From Fennellomyces sp. T-0311 (Eukaryota; Mucoromycota; Mucoromycetes; Mucorales; Lichtheimiaceae), in NCBI GenBank assembly GCA_025266875.1, contig JALLLT010000041.1, positions 304,819 to 368,818 on the forward strand: DNA of 64,000 nt, read 5' to 3'. This document shows positions 11,171 to 25,300 of this stretch, piece by piece. The translations under genes were made by a program, and so were the position numbers. The first letter of the stretch is position 1. Each line of letters opens with the position of its first letter. The notes under the pieces are model-generated. The model did no database searches. It was given only the letters and a program-made list of their open reading frames with translations, and was not told where the DNA came from.

Positions 11171-14100
11171 ATGACAGACAAGATACTGGACAGCGATTGG
11201 CACGTTCGATCAATCGATGATGTGGCCAAGGCACTTGAGACCTCTCTGAATGATGGCCTGAGCACCCAAGCCGCCACAGCTCGTTACGCGCAATACGGAT
11301 ACAACGAACTTTCTTCTGACAATGGCCCGACGTGGATCAAGGTCTTACTTCGCCAGTTCGTCGATGTTATGAACTGGATTTTCATTGCCTTGGGCGTCGT
11401 TTCCTTTGTGTTTGAAGATTACCCTACCGGTTCCATGCTCATGTTTATCGCCGTGCTCAACCTTTACCTGTCGTTTTCGCAAGAATACGCCGCTGAACAA
11501 ACACTGGCTGCTCTCCGCAATTTATCGTCTCCGATGGCTCAGGTCATCCGTGATGGCCGCGAACAATCTATCGAAAGCAGAGAAATCGTTCCTGGCGATA
11601 TCTTGCTGATCAAGGAAGGTGATTCCATTGCTTCTGATGGCCGATTGTTCAACATTTCCAATCTCGAAGTTGATGAAGCTCTGCTGACTGGAGAATCGGT
11701 GCCTGTGCAAAAGCAATTGATTGTATTGGAAAACGCAGGTATGGATCATCATATCGGCTTTTGCATTTATCATACTAACTTTATGTTTCTGCTTGCTTCA
11801 ACAGATGAACCCCTTGGTGACCGTGTCAATATGGCTTACAGCTCTACAATTGTCTCAAAGGGCCGTGGTAAAGCAATTGTCACCGCGACTGGTATGCAAA
11901 CCGAAATTGGCAAGGTGGCCAAAAAGTTAAGCGACGCTGGTGACACGGATCGCACCCGATTGCAAAAGAGCTTGAACAAGATGTATATCGCCCTTATGAT
12001 TGCTGCCGTGATCTGTGTCATCATTGTACTTGCTTCCGTCAAGTTTGATGCGGACTATGATATCGGCATGTATGCAATGACTGCTGCTCTTTCGGTTTTG
12101 CCCGCCGGTTTGACGACAGGTAATGCGTTCGATGCTACCATTACGACCGTTTAAAGTATTGTATACTGATAATCTATGTTCCCATGAAAACAGTTATGAC
12201 GGTTACTCTTGTGCTTGGTGGCAAGCAAATGGCTCAGCAAAAGGCGATTGTCCGAAAGCTCAAGTGTCTTGAAACTTTGGGCTCTGTCACCAACATTTTT
12301 TCTGATAAGACCGGTACATTGACCATGGCCAAGATGGTGGTCATCCGCTTCTGGACACTGGATGAAGGCTACTTTTACGTCACGCCCAAGGGCCTTGCTC
12401 CTGAAGGCGATGTGTACCGAACCAAGGATCTCTCTGACGACTCTGTCAATGCGATGAACGGTGAGCTGGTGGACAAATCCAACATTTCTGAAACCGTCAA
12501 GCAGCTTGTGCGTTGCTCTGCACTTTGCAACATGTCAAGCATTTTCCGTCGCGACGAAAGCACCACGATCAGCATCCCCGAGAATGAAAAGGCCGGCGAT
12601 ATCAAGACCGAAATTGAAGAGACAACTGAATCTGACGACTGGATCCCCAGTGGTGCGCCTACTGAGGTTGCTCTCCAAGTGCTTGCGCACAAATTTGGCA
12701 TGGGCAAGCCTCAATTGACTGCCATGGGCTGGGAGCTGCTCGCCGAGTACCAGTTCGATTCGACCATCAAGCGCATGTCGACTCTTTGCCGCGATAACAC
12801 CACCGGAGAAGCCTTTGTGTTTACCAAAGGCGCTGCAGAGCGCATTGTTCCCATGTGCACGAACGTTGGTAACAACTCGCAACATATTTTGGAAACCGTC
12901 GAAAAGCTCGCTTCCAAGGGTCTCCGTGTGATGGCGGTCGCTTGCCGAAAGATGGATCCCGCTGATATGGTCGACTTGCCTCCTGCCGATCAAATGCACA
13001 AGCGCTTCGTGAGAGAAGATGTGGAGAGCAATTTGGAATTCATTGGTCTTACCGGTATCTATGACCCTCCTCGTGCCGAATCCAAGCAAGCCGTTAGCGA
13101 AGCCCATCAAGCTGGTATCTCGGTGCACATGCTCACAGGTGATCATGAGATTACTGCTCGCGCCATTGCCAAGGAAATCAATATTTTGGACGAAAAGACA
13201 ATGACTCCTGAAGAAATCGATAAGCTTGTCATGTCTGGTCCCCAGTTCGATGCCCTTCCCGATGACCAAGTGGACAAACTTGAACGCCTCCCATTGGTGG
13301 TTGCCCGCTGCTCGCCGGAAACCAAGGTCAAGATGATACAAGCTTCCGCGCGTCGACGCAACATTGCTGCCATGACCGGTGATGGTGTCAACGATTCTCC
13401 TTCTCTTCGTATTGCCGATGTTGGTATTGCCATGGGCAAGAATGGCAGCGATGTAGCCAAACAAGCCTCCGATATTATTCTCACTGACGATAACTTTGCC
13501 ACCATCATTCGTGCCATTGCTGAAGGTCGCCGTATCTACCAGAACATGCAACGATTCTTGCTGTACTACTGGATTTGTCTTGCTGCACTTGCCATTGTTG
13601 TACTCGTATGTTTGGCTGTACGTGATCCTACCGATATGAGTGCAGCTCCATTGTCCACTCTCCAGATGATTTTGATCTATGTCGCCATTACTCCGCCAGC
13701 CGCTGATCTCAGCACGCAAGCTGCTTCGCCCACTGTTATGCAAGAACCACCTCGTCCACCTACCGAAAGCATCTTTAACCGCGAAATTTTGCTGGATACC
13801 TTTGTTTACTCGATTGCTATTGCTATCATTTGTCTTGTCACCTTCCTCGTGCCTCTGTATGTCCTTAGTGACGGCGTTGGCGTGGGTGCTCCCAGCTGTG
13901 ATACCAATTATCAAGAAGGTCTCTGCGATGCTTTCTATCGTGCTCGCTCATCCATGCTTATTGCATTCTTGTTTGGTTCCATAATTGTCATGATTCACGT
14001 CCGAAGCTACCGTCGACCAGAATGGAATCTTGCTGGTATCAAGAGGACCTTGCGATCCAAGACAATCATTGGTACTTTCTGGTTCGATGTCATTTGCTTG

Positions 14101-14247
14101 GTGCTGTTCATGTATATTCCTCAAGTGGCTATCGATGGCTTTAGCATGGGCCCATGCACATGGGAATGGGGTCTCGCTCTCGGTATGGATATTGCGTTTA
14201 TCTTCTTTGGTGAGGCTTACAAGGCAGTGAAACGGCGCTTTTTGTAA
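11171..14247 (+). CDS. P-type alkali-cation ATPase (ENA/ACU-like, type II-related)
   Basis: Model: 11171-11738, 11805-12119, 12194-14247; 978 aa. It is an ion pump of the plasma or internal membrane. All catalytic blocks are present: N-terminal cation-ATPase domain (GLSTQAATARYAQYGYNEL), actuator LLTGESVPV (E175), phosphorylation site SDKTGTLT (D332), nucleotide-site KGAAERI (about K505), MLTGDHEITARA and TGDGVNDSPSL (about 689-699). About ten membrane spans can be placed. The organisation and the VRKLKCLETLG segment before the phosphorylation site resemble fungal type II Na+/K+ pumps (ENA) and the alkali-cation-uptake ACU group. Oddities: the M4 motif is LPAGLTTVM where ENA/Ca pumps have PEGL/PEAL, and the residue before SDKTGTLT is F instead of C. 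M6 reads ITPPAADLS, comparable with the PPA motif of ENA pumps. Ion and direction cannot be settled by eye. Confidence 0.9.
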
Positions 14248-17200
14248 AAGCTCCTGTAATATAATCCACACCTTTTTTTACATATATACTAGCGTATTCC
14301 CCCTTCATCACCTCATTTGTAATTCATATTCTCATCAAATATACATACTATTTATTCTTTTGCCGATTACATACAAAAAGCTGGACATATGTAGTGTTGT
14401 TGGATCATGTGTATGCGGTCTATCACTAACCTCCGTCTGTGCATAAAAATAACATATGTGTATCATCCTTTCCTGCACGTCGCCTATCAGTTTATGTTTT
14501 GGATATATATTTGATCTTTTTCATGAATGCGTTATGTAAACCTTGCTTTATCTCACGAAAATCGAATACAGCACATAAACTTTGCTCCTGATTAGCGCAC
14601 TATGTAATTATCAGTAGAATATGTAACCAGTTTGAGATGCTGTAACGCTTACGTTGCTATCAGTAAAGCTTGGCCTTGAGATCTCACAGAGGTGCCGATA
14701 ATTTACCCTGCCAAGCTACTGATATTCTACATATTCCTACGGAGTTCGAAATCATTGCTAGGGAAGGAGTGTAATTCAGCAGCTTTCTTGCACATAGACG
14801 CTTGGATCGGGGCTATCGCTACTTGTGGCTTTACGATCTTCTCCACTTGGTAAATACCGAGTTTGAGCATATAAGTATCTCTGAGAAGTGATAATAGTCA
14901 AACAGTGAGACATTTCGTAGAAGCCTAGACCGTGACTATGTAGAAGCTGCCCAGATATGGGTGGACGTAAAAGGAATAGACCAGCGTACAAACTTTACAT
15001 AAGCAAAGAATATCATAGCACTTACTGATATATAAAAAAAAATCCAGAACCAAGGAAGTATGAAAATAAAGGTATACTGTGCTTTTTAAAAATTTGAAAG
15101 AAACTCTACACGATAATCGTCTTAAAATTTCCATGTAAGATATAGATACAAAGAAATCATACTGATACATTTCCTCTAGGTGGGATACTCCTAAATACCA
15201 CTAAGCTTTATATATTCATGTATTAAGCTATTCCAAGTTTTCCAAATCTCGGTATATTATGCCAAAAGGATGTCTACACGCACTAAGGATCAGTAGTATT
15301 TTATATATGCTATATATTACAACATGTTTTTGCATCTAGCCATGTTGCTTAAAACACATCCTTACTGATCTGCAGGGTATCTAGTAAAGCCATGCACGTC
15401 ATATCTATCGAATAAGGAGCAATAAAGTCACTCTTCCGGCGAAACACGATCATACGTAATTGTATAGTCCAGATTCTTGTAAATAAGGCGATTAGTGGGA
15501 GGGTATCAGAAATGGTAGTCCGATGCATACGGTGAACCATATTTTTGTAAACAGGTCTCACCATGGACACAACTACGATGCAAATATTGGCCAGATTTGA
15601 ATACATAAACGTCAGTTTTGTAAAGCTCTTAATGGCATATACAAAAGAGATAGGCCCCTTTTTTTGCGATCACCATGGGCTCCTTTGATCTGCACAGGGA
15701 AATATCCATGATGTTGTTAGCAGGTGGACCGCATGTACATGACGTGCGTCAATTAATTATACAATACCACTTTAGCTACGGTTGAGTTTGGATGGGTTAA
15801 ATGTTTTTGGCAACGCAAAGTTTCCGACGTCTATTAAGCAGTCAAACACCCTAAACCTTAATCTTTTGTGCTGCGTTTTTTCGTTGTGTTAAAAGCTTAA
15901 GCTCTTGCCAGCTCCTAGTTTGGACCAATTTAGGGTATGCAACACGTTTCCGGCAAGTGGTATGATGCATCTATTGTAAAAAAAAAAAAGCGGTTAAACA
16001 GTAAGTGGTCACGTTGGGTAAAAAATGTTGCGGGGTTGCTATGGATACGGTAACCGAGGAACGATCTCATCTTTTTTTTTTGCACCATTTCGGTGAGAGA
16101 AATGGTAGCGCAAAGCCATTGTGCAATAATAACAATAAATAAATACACAATAAGGAATTGGCTGGTTTGAACGTGCTTTCCGCAAAGTTGCACCGATATT
16201 TCTTGCAGATTAGCTTTTCACTTGGCATTTATTTTATGGGTTATGCCAACGCGTGCTTTTTCATTGTTAAAGATCTTTGGTTTTGTCTTTTTTGAGTACA
16301 AGGCGTACCGCTTTAGTTTAGCTTTTTAACAATGAGATTTTTTTGTTTGCCGCAAAAAAATAGCCAACGTGTGCCACACTATCTTTCTTACCAGAAGTTG
16401 TTTTAACTATTGACTTTTAGCACGACCCGGGCAAGTTGCTAAAAACCTGTCAGCCTAGAAACTATAAAAAGAGCTTTTCAGAATGTTATCAATACATAAG
16501 CACTTACAACAACGAGCACATGCATATATATGTGGCTTTCGCAATTAACGCGTATAACTCACGCGGCAAGATCAAATGCGTTCAAGCCATACTTGCTATA
16601 GGCACTGGAAGAGCCTGACATATAGCACAGGTGCTTTATCAACGCGACATCAGTGTCAATTTCCATGTTATTTCTGCACACAAACCCCTGTCTATTCTGA
16701 TGGAGGAGCCGACGCAATTTATGATACAAAAAAGAAGCGCGATGTACAGGCTCAAGAAGTGCGCATATGGTACAAGGAATGACAGTAACATGGTGCAAAT
16801 GTGACATATGGCGTTACTCTGTTTATTTTTAGAAGGAACGACATTCAACTGGTGGATGGGTGCGACATTAATTTGCACCAGGAGTTTGCATTCTGGAAAC
16901 GCTGTATAAGAGCGAGAGGGTGGATGCACGTGGCTCTGTACTTTGTGTAAAGGTACACGAAGGTCTGCCGATTTTGTAACACGGCAGAGAAGTTTCTGTG
17001 TAAACGTAAACAGAGGGTGTGATGAATGGGGGGAGAGGCATGTTGGCAAGGATTGACTGCCGTTTCCTTGGTGACACTGGTGGACGGATGGGCGTTACTC
17101 AAGGCGGCACTCCCTATTGTGCTGCATATCGAGCTGCATTGGGTTTTGCAAAGAGGAAAATGTAAATAAAATGTTGATAGTTGGCCACAAGCCTTTCAAT

Positions 17201-17904
17201 TTGTGGCACCTTCTTGATGAGGATCAATCTCGACTCTAGCGAAACACATACACCACACATACTCACACACTCACACACGCACTCACGCAGACCCCGGCAG
17301 TGTTGGCATGCTGGGAAACGGCATGCTGTTTATCGAGATTGATGAGGGCAGCCTTATGTGCCGTCTGGCTGGAAAAGGGAGCACAGTGGGGGTCGGGGGG
17401 AATTGCTCGAGAAACACGAACGTCAAAAAGGTCTGACGTCAATGGGCATGGAGATGTCACATGGCGTCTCCCTTGTGCGACGTAAATGACATCATGGATG
17501 GCATCGTGGTGTTCTGGAAGGCGCACCTCCCTTTGCAACTGCACATACCGATTCCCTCAGCATGAAAAGCGACGACGGAGCATTTTGGGCTGGGTGGGAG
17601 GGCAGTGGCGGACAGCGTACGAGCAGCGGATGAGTCAGAGCGGGTTCCAGTCGCAGCGAGAATGATCGAGTTTCTGGTCGCTGACTTTTGAACGAGCCAC
17701 TTTTTCATTCAGTTCCGATAGCCTCGCAGCCAGGCTTTTTTTTTCTCTTTTTCTTTTTTGCATCCCATATTACGTGGCTCTCTTCTCTTTTCCCCCACTT
17801 CCCAAGCCTTTCGGTGTCAAGCTGAATCGCGGCGCGTGTTCGGTCTTTACCCTTGCTGGCTGTTCGACAATTTGCCACAAAACGACATTACGGACGATTT
17901 GTGC
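14248..17904. other. Intergenic region with a CA-rich simple repeat
   Basis: About 3.7 kb without a supported gene. Short open frames on both strands are AT-rich and featureless. A CACA/ACTC-type simple repeat lies at about 17246-17288. From about 17000 the base composition rises towards that of the F-box gene, and polypyrimidine runs at 17735-17760 lie just ahead of it. No RNA gene was recognised. Confidence 0.5.
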
Positions 17905-19341
17905 ATGACGAGAGATGCGCTCTTGGGTACTGCCTCTCGGTTGGCTGAGTGGGAACCCAAGTCGCTCAGCAGGACAACAACAGCAATGCAGCTGACGGCG
18001 TCGTGCCTGAAACGCATCTTCAGCCATCTTTCCCGATCCGACTGTGTGCACGCTGCGCTGGCCTGCCGGGCATGGTCGACCCCTGCCCTCGAATGGGTGT
18101 GGGCTAACTTCAAGTTTGTGCGCGAGCGAGACTTTGAGCGCGTCTTTGCCATCATCACACGGCGCGGTGGTGCACGCCCCTACGGACTCTACGTCAAGTC
18201 ACTCGAGCTGGTGCACGCTGACAGAGACTTCATCCTCAGCCCCAACATCCTGCTGCTCGTCACCACGGCCTGTCCGAACCTCGAGTCCATATCAATCACC
18301 TTCAACAATACCCGTCCGGTCGCGCCACCTGTCATCATGCAGAACCGCCCCGTCTTACCACCCATCAAACGCCCTGGAGACGTCCAACCACCGCATCCTC
18401 CGCATCCTATACATAGCCCTCATCATCTTCTTCCTCGTCCTAATAATAATAGCACCACCACCAATAATCATTCATCACAACAGCAACCACCATCACAGCA
18501 ACATCGCCAGCACAACCACTCCCTGCCTCTTGCGCACCTTGCCCACAACTGCCGCAGACTGCGCTCCATCAAACTCACCTCATACTCGCCCAAGACAGAC
18601 GACTCCGTCTACGAAATGGCAAAGTACATGAAGAGCGGCACGCTGCAGAGCATCGCCTTCACCGGCTGCTCCACCTTGCAAGGCTCGACGCTCTGCAAGC
18701 TGGCCTTGACCAACCCGCAGCTCAAACACATAGAAATCATGGGCAACACCCCAGTCAGCGACTCCAGTCTCGCCACTCTGGCCGAGCACTGCGCAGCCAA
18801 CCTCGAGAGCCTGAGCATCGGCAATGCACACCATTTGACCGACGTCTCCGTCCGCCATGTCGCAAAACGATGCCGAAATCTGAAACAATTGATCTTGTTC
18901 AACAATCCCGACGGCAACAAACTGCGCGAAGAAACAATAATGGACATTGTCCGCAACTGCTCCCACTTGCGCGTGCTCAGTCTCAGCAACGCCCGCGTCC
19001 TTGCACAGCCGTTTTTTGAACTGGTCGTCAAACGTGTCGAACGGGAGCTTGTAGTGATTGAGCGGAAAGAGGCACTGAGCTATGTGGGCCTGCAGCGTCT
19101 CTGTCTGGGCGGAGTCCGCCGTGACATTGTACATGGTCCGGCCATGGCTCGTCTCATCCAATTGAGCGCGAACGAAGCTGACGATGGCAACGGTAACGAC
19201 GACGACGACGATGATGATGATGATGATATATCCACACCCGGCAACACCCTATCGCATTTCATCGGCAGTGCCGCGCACATGCCAAAGACAACCGTGATTA
19301 GAGGCAGCTCCATCTGGTGGCAACGGCGACGCCCAGCATAA
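17905..19341 (+). CDS. Intronless F-box / leucine-rich-repeat protein
   Basis: Putative SCF ubiquitin-ligase receptor. The frame is open from 17758, but only from TTG. The first ATG is 17905 (478 aa); a second ATG at 17986 (451 aa, MQLTASCLKRIFSHLSRSD) starts directly on the F-box and is an equally good candidate. The F-box covers about 30 residues (LKRIFSHLSRSDCVHAALACRAW). It is followed by CPNLESISITF, a low-complexity Pro/His/Asn/Gln linker (about 18370-18520), and LRR/AMN1-type repeats (LQSIAFTGCSTLQGSTL, LKHIEIMGNTPVSDSSL, LESLSIGNAHHLTDVSV, LKQLILFNNPD, LRVLSLSNARV). Near the C-terminus is a run of ten aspartates encoded by GAC/GAT repeats (19197-19228). No intron is seen, and GC content is clearly higher than in the flanks. 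Target unknown. Confidence 0.82.
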   Translation: MTRDALLGTASRLAEWEPKSLSRTTTAMQLTASCLKRIFSHLSRSDCVHAALACRAWSTPALEWVWANFKFVRERDFERVFAIITRRGGARPYGLYVKSLELVHADRDFILSPNILLLVTTACPNLESISITFNNTRPVAPPVIMQNRPVLPPIKRPGDVQPPHPPHPIHSPHHLLPRPNNNSTTTNNHSSQQQPPSQQHRQHNHSLPLAHLAHNCRRLRSIKLTSYSPKTDDSVYEMAKYMKSGTLQSIAFTGCSTLQGSTLCKLALTNPQLKHIEIMGNTPVSDSSLATLAEHCAANLESLSIGNAHHLTDVSVRHVAKRCRNLKQLILFNNPDGNKLREETIMDIVRNCSHLRVLSLSNARVLAQPFFELVVKRVERELVVIERKEALSYVGLQRLCLGGVRRDIVHGPAMARLIQLSANEADDGNGNDDDDDDDDDDISTPGNTLSHFIGSAAHMPKTTVIRGSSIWWQRRRPA

Positions 19342-22300
19342 CGATCCACATTACTAGTTAATATTCCCCCTTCTCACACCCTCTCCCCACATAGTATATA
19401 CAGCAAAAGGACGGGCAAAGGGACCTCCTCTTCAATATATCAATGCATGGATTTCCTCTTTATTTTCTTTTCCTTATCTCTCTCGTAGCATCATGTAATT
19501 TAACTACCTCTTTTCATCCACTCACATTCGATGGATAATGTACTTCTTCGCTTTTTCTTTTCTTAAAATAACTGTGTTGGGATCGGCATGGGTCTATATA
19601 CAGAAAAGGATCGTCGGGCCGCCGTCGTGTACGATGAGCTCATTTCAAGGAGCTGCTGCTATTATTGCTGCTGCTCGCTCCAATCCGTCTTGTCTCGCCC
19701 CGGCACTACGTGGCGTAATTAATATCGCTGTTGTGTCACAATTGCTAGTATAGCATTAGTCAAACGGAGCAAGGTTTTTTTTAAGGTTTGTTCACCTTCT
19801 TCTAGACGCTATTATAATAAAATCATTCATTGTGCAACTCATGCTACCGTCTGCAAAAGACAGAGTCACCATGACTCTTGGCACCTTTTTCTCCCCGTTC
19901 TTTTTGCCCACGTTACTGGGTATTTTTGGGTGTAGGAGTGTCCTTCTCCGGTGAGTCTTTGCTTGTGTGACCCTATGAGTCAAAAGTCATTCCTCATCTT
20001 GGTAGGGCCGCATTCCTATGTGTGTCACAGAGCCGAAAAGCTGCAAGATCATGCATTATGACACAGAAATAGCCTTTCGCAACTAGTTCTGGAATTGTTT
20101 ATTACGCAACGTTGCGCCTCTTTATTGCCACCGTTACCTATCAGCCGTAACCATGGCTTTCTCAGACAAGTATTTCCTACCGTCCGATGCACATCGCAAA
20201 AACTGTCATTTGACTTGATGCGTAGCAACCTTGACAACTTGTTTAAAACCTGATTCGCCAAGACATATCAAAGCATGATAATGCCATATATGTACATTTT
20301 GCGCGCAAGAAAAACCACAGATATTTCATCCAAAAGCTTCGGACATTACCAAAACTGGTAGTCAGCACCCTTTGTAAGGGTCCTTCCTATATGCAATGAT
20401 GTAACATTTTTTTGTTGAGTCGGCTGATCCTTCCCCTTATACGTACCGAGTTTCGGTCTAGATTCTAAGGTCATTCTGACAAGCTGATCACTTTCCAGTT
20501 TCTCTCTCAACATACTTTCTAAGAGCGATATCTTTTATTACGTAGCATAAGCCTACTTTTTCTTCTATGATTAAGGTTATGTATCGTGTATTTAGAGTCA
20601 TATTATAGGCCCGCATCATTTGTCTGGGCTTCACTAAATTATTCCTTTCTGTATGACTGTGCATAACATAACATACCTTTGTTTCCACCCACGAATAAGC
20701 GTGTGTGCATACTACGTCACAAATATTCAAGGTGCATGTCATATATGCATAAGGAGAGTGTCAAACGTATATTGGCTGGGCCTGCCAGACTGCACACCGA
20801 CCTATTTGACATCGGTTATTGATCGCGTAGCTCAACACGTTGTAGGTTGCTTAAATGAGACAAGGAGCCTAGCTCGGTTGCTTATTCGCTTGCCTTCAGG
20901 CCCAGCTACTTCAGGCCTGTCGTATTATACGAAAGATTCATTCTATTTATGTTCGGCACAGATGAAACACATACGTACTCACCATTTTTACGCCTACGGT
21001 ACAAGTCTGGCTATTTTTTTTAGATTAATTAGATCCAAGAAGAAGAGTTGATATTGTTCATTCAACTCGGCGTCATAGCACGTCCGGTATGACAATGACT
21101 CGGTAATCATCTGTGTTTTAATACTCAGTACAGTAACAGTTACGGTCTGACAAAATGAGCTCTCGGCATACTACTGAACAATGCATAAACGCCGATGATG
21201 AACAAGATACTCCGTTGTCAATTTCTGCATACGTTTTCAAAAATTTGTGACTGAAAACTCTGCCAGTACAGAAACTTACTATTAGGTAGTTTAACACAGC
21301 TGCGTGAATCTAGAACTCGAGCAACAGTGCGATGATCACTTGACATCCCGTCATTCAATACATGTAAAGCAGACAAAAAAAAGGTGATGCTCCTCATCCG
21401 TATACTACACAAACATTTTGTAGAAAACTCGACACTTTTCAAACGAAAAGTAGCACAATGTGTCAAAAAATAAGACACACATGGGCTACTAGAAGAAATA
21501 AGCAAGCATAATATATATTTCCAAATAGCAACACTTCATAGAGTTATGCACCTATACGTATAAGGAAGATCTAAAAATCCTTATGAATAACTGCAACTAA
21601 CTAAGCATTGTATGTAACCCAAGCATTCCATTCGCGGTGAGCAATGTACTTTTAGAATTCCCGCTACGGACAGCCTTGTCAGCGGGCCTTCGCACGGCAG
21701 CTGCCTTAATTTGAATGGTTAAAGAATACTAACCAATTCTTAATCAGTACACCTTACCCATGCTTCTCTCCACTTGTATCGAACCTGCATACTTGATCGA
21801 ATAGTATGTAATTTGTTTCTATGAAATCTAGTAACAGTATAATCATCTTGAATAAATTTTCATAGCAAGTGCTGCCGGACTAGGAGCTCGAAAAGTTACA
21901 GGAAGCGTCTAGAAAACTATTAAAATCGCCAGAATAGGGGATTTAATCTGGACACTTCATTCTATTTTTACACCACGAGCTTGATTCCACAGGTGTCAAC
22001 AAACTGCCTAGTAAAGTAACACATATTTAGATTCTCGGGTGTCCAATAGCTCATCAATCATGTAAGTATATAGAGTTTCAATGAAATAGTTCTATACCAT
22101 TTTATTATTTGACAAATCGAAGTGGGTGCAGAAAGGCTCACCAAGTTTTCGAAACACAGACGCATTCGATCAGTGAAATACATGTATTGGTCCAGCTGTG
22201 CAAAAATATGTATCTGTCATTTCACCAATAATCTTGTCGTAACGTCGGCCTGGGCTCCAGCAGTGATTCTGTTGCTATTATGAAGAAGAGCACTGTTAGT

Positions 22301-25300
22301 TAAAGCTATAGTTTCGTGTAAAGGAAACTGATTTTTATCTTAGGATAAGACGTTCTTCATTTATTCATTCCAACTAAGCTGCGTATCATAGGCAGTAACT
22401 AAACAATCACTACGATGGTACTGTTTGTGATGCTGTCTGCACTTTTTTATCCTCTCGTTTTTATATGTCCAAACACTGCCTACACGTCTTCCTTAATTGC
22501 CAGTTTGGCCGACCAATCCATGTGCGCTGTTAAGGAGCCATTTAGCTGATAGTGCGCTCTTCTTCGAGACACCTCAAGCATATAAATATCTGCTGTGTTG
22601 TTATGCAGCAACAACTGTGGAACCAAGTTCGTGTAAAAGTAGAATGGGATGTCCCAAAGAGCTGAAATAGGTGCCCTGACTAAATCCTCCTCCAGGATAA
22701 ACATAGACGAAATGATGAACACCGATCATGGATACGCAATCTAACTTTACTGAACAGTTGTGTGGCTTTCTTCTTCTCTATGATTTGTCAGCTACCGGTT
22801 TCTTCGTTGCATTTTATACTCGATGATACACGAATCTGAATGGTCTCGTCTTTGGCTAGTAAGTGATTTGCTTTGAATTATTTCAGAAGCGGCGGTGGTA
22901 GTAGCCCTCTTATGATTTAATGTCGTAACTTGCATAGTTCATGATAAATATAACAAATGTGTATGTCAGGCATATTATATAACTAGACAGATGAGAAGTT
23001 CTTTAATATGTTCGCCTGAATTAGATCTGGAAGCTGTCTTTTATGACCTGGAGTGCGGTATATTACATTTCTCCACTTCTTTATCTCGACACTACATCAT
23101 GGTCACTGTACCAAATAAATCCACCGAATTCAAATCGCGCGATTTAACAAATACATCGTACATACTTATATCAACATACTCTCTGAACGGATAGCGTAAA
23201 GGGATATGGATTAGAGCTTTTGTATATTACCCAATCAGTGTCTCTTTTCTTCGAAAACTTAATTATTTTTAAACGTAACGGTTTATGTTATGAACAAACG
23301 TTGATATGCTGAAGATACACATTGTGAATGCTATATATGCTTATCACAAGTTCCCTCCTTTAACCTTACCAACAACAATCAACACACTTGATACGTACCA
23401 TGGGAGAAGGATAGAAATGTTTAAAATATTCTCTCTCCTATAACCCAACCTCTTTTGTACTAATCACATTGCAGAAAAACACATATGAAAGCATACCTTC
23501 GACAAGATGCAGGTAATAAGACTGATGATGACTGCATTTTGGCTAAGTCTAAGTCAACACTGCGATCAACAATGGCTACTATACGTCAAAGTGCGACGAT
23601 CATTTTTAGGATACTGTGGTATTATCAGATAAATTAAAAATCTCCGAGGGCAAGACCTAGATAAACTGGTCTATGTGTAAAGTTATTTGGGAACTAATCG
23701 AGTGTATGCACATATTTTATCTGGAAAAGTTTGAATGGTCTCTGCTACATACAGTCTATCGGTTACACTTCCATCTCTTGATACTTCATTTGTATCATAG
23801 ACTTTCTTATCAACTGTACTGATGCCTAAAACCTATATTCATACCCTCAAAACTACACTGGTCGACGAAGTTTTGTACCGCGAGAATCATAAAGTAAAAT
23901 GAGTCCTCCTAGTACTTCTTTATAGCATTATTTTTCATTTAAAAAGCAGCCGTATGGTTGTCGCTAGTGTTAATTTATACTTATGCACAGAAGTTACACT
24001 TTTTGTTAACTATATCACTACAGTACCTGTATCGGTTCTCAATATCACGGCTTTTATATTGCGAAGCAACATACGTATAAGCTGCTTCATCGATAAATCA
24101 ATATCAGAGTGAAAATAACGGAGATACGTACGTAGTCTTAGATCTGTGGTGTCACGATAACCAGTGTAATAATTCGATGCAGCACTACCACAATGGCTCT
24201 CTTCATACCACTGAACAAACAACATAATATTAATACTCAACAGGCGGACATGGCTGGGTGGAATGTATAGAGAGCCACTGATCAGTCTGGAGATCAAATA
24301 GTCCTAAATAGTTAATCCTATTAATAACTTTATAGCTTTCCCCAACTACGTATGTAAAATTGACTCATCAAATATACCATTCACTATAATTATTCGAGAC
24401 TGAAGTAGTGAGTGAATACCCATGCTTTCTCAATACCACTGGCATTCTCTCTTATAATCGGCGATTTCTTAAGCTCGTATTGGGTTGATATCGATATCAC
24501 GGTAGAGGACGTGATATAAAAGCAAATTTATTAGAGCATCTTGTGCGATCACCATACCTAAGGATAGGTTAGCAATTGTATCATGTACATCCATTCTGTT
24601 GCACCGTGAAGGCCTGTTCCCCATCCACCATGTTGCACCGATTAATAATTACTTTTTTGGCCGAACCGCGCATTTTGACCAGTGTGGATAAGCAATTTTT
24701 AGCAACACATTTTCTGGCGAGGAGCAAATACGTAACTACGTAGAACAAACAAATTGTTAGAGAAAATACACTTGTATTTCACATCCGAACTTGATTCAGT
24801 GGGGGTAGAAGGTCTAGCCTTTCTAAATCCTACTCAGCGAGGAGGCATAAAAGAATCTAACAAACATCGATTGTGATTTAAGCCAAGAAAAAAGAGCTGT
24901 GAATGACAATTCCTAAAACAGCTACAGTATAAGAAACTGATTTTGCTGACGCAGTATGCTGTGAAACATCGAATGGTATTCATCGATCGAACGACATCCA
25001 GTGCACATGACAATGGCAATAGATGTCGACTTTTCCCCGCTAATAATTAACATATTAGTATGGTCCATACCATGTAACATCATTACTAGCATCAATTGCG
25101 CTCAGATCCGGACGCTAAGATCCAATTATTTTTTCTAAAATGGTTCGATGAGGTAATAAGAGAGTATCGGAGCCAACTTCGTAAAAGGTTAATAATCGGC
25201 GAACCTACAATCATCACGAAATACATCAAGCAAACGAATGATGTGGCAGAAAAACATTCCATGGACAAGATCACAACCTTTTTCCATCAAAGAAAGAACT

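Noticed and set aside
12184..12193. ATG at 12184 as start of a separate ATPase C-terminal protein
   Set aside because: The AG at 12192-12193 is a splice acceptor. Joining to 12119 restores LPAGLTTVMTVTL, so this is one gene with an intron.
12535..13914. 459-codon frame on the minus strand
   Set aside because: It is antisense to the P-type ATPase, whose catalytic motifs are on the plus strand. Antisense frames are common in genes with this codon bias.
17758..17904. N-terminal extension of the second F-box protein
   Set aside because: The frame is open but the only start is TTG. The sequence includes the polypyrimidine leader, and the first ATG is 17905.
14248..17904. Search for tRNA genes and other small RNAs in the long intergenic regions
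   Set aside because: No T-arm GGTTCRAATCC-type box paired with a cloverleaf was found by eye. A tRNA scan would be decisive.
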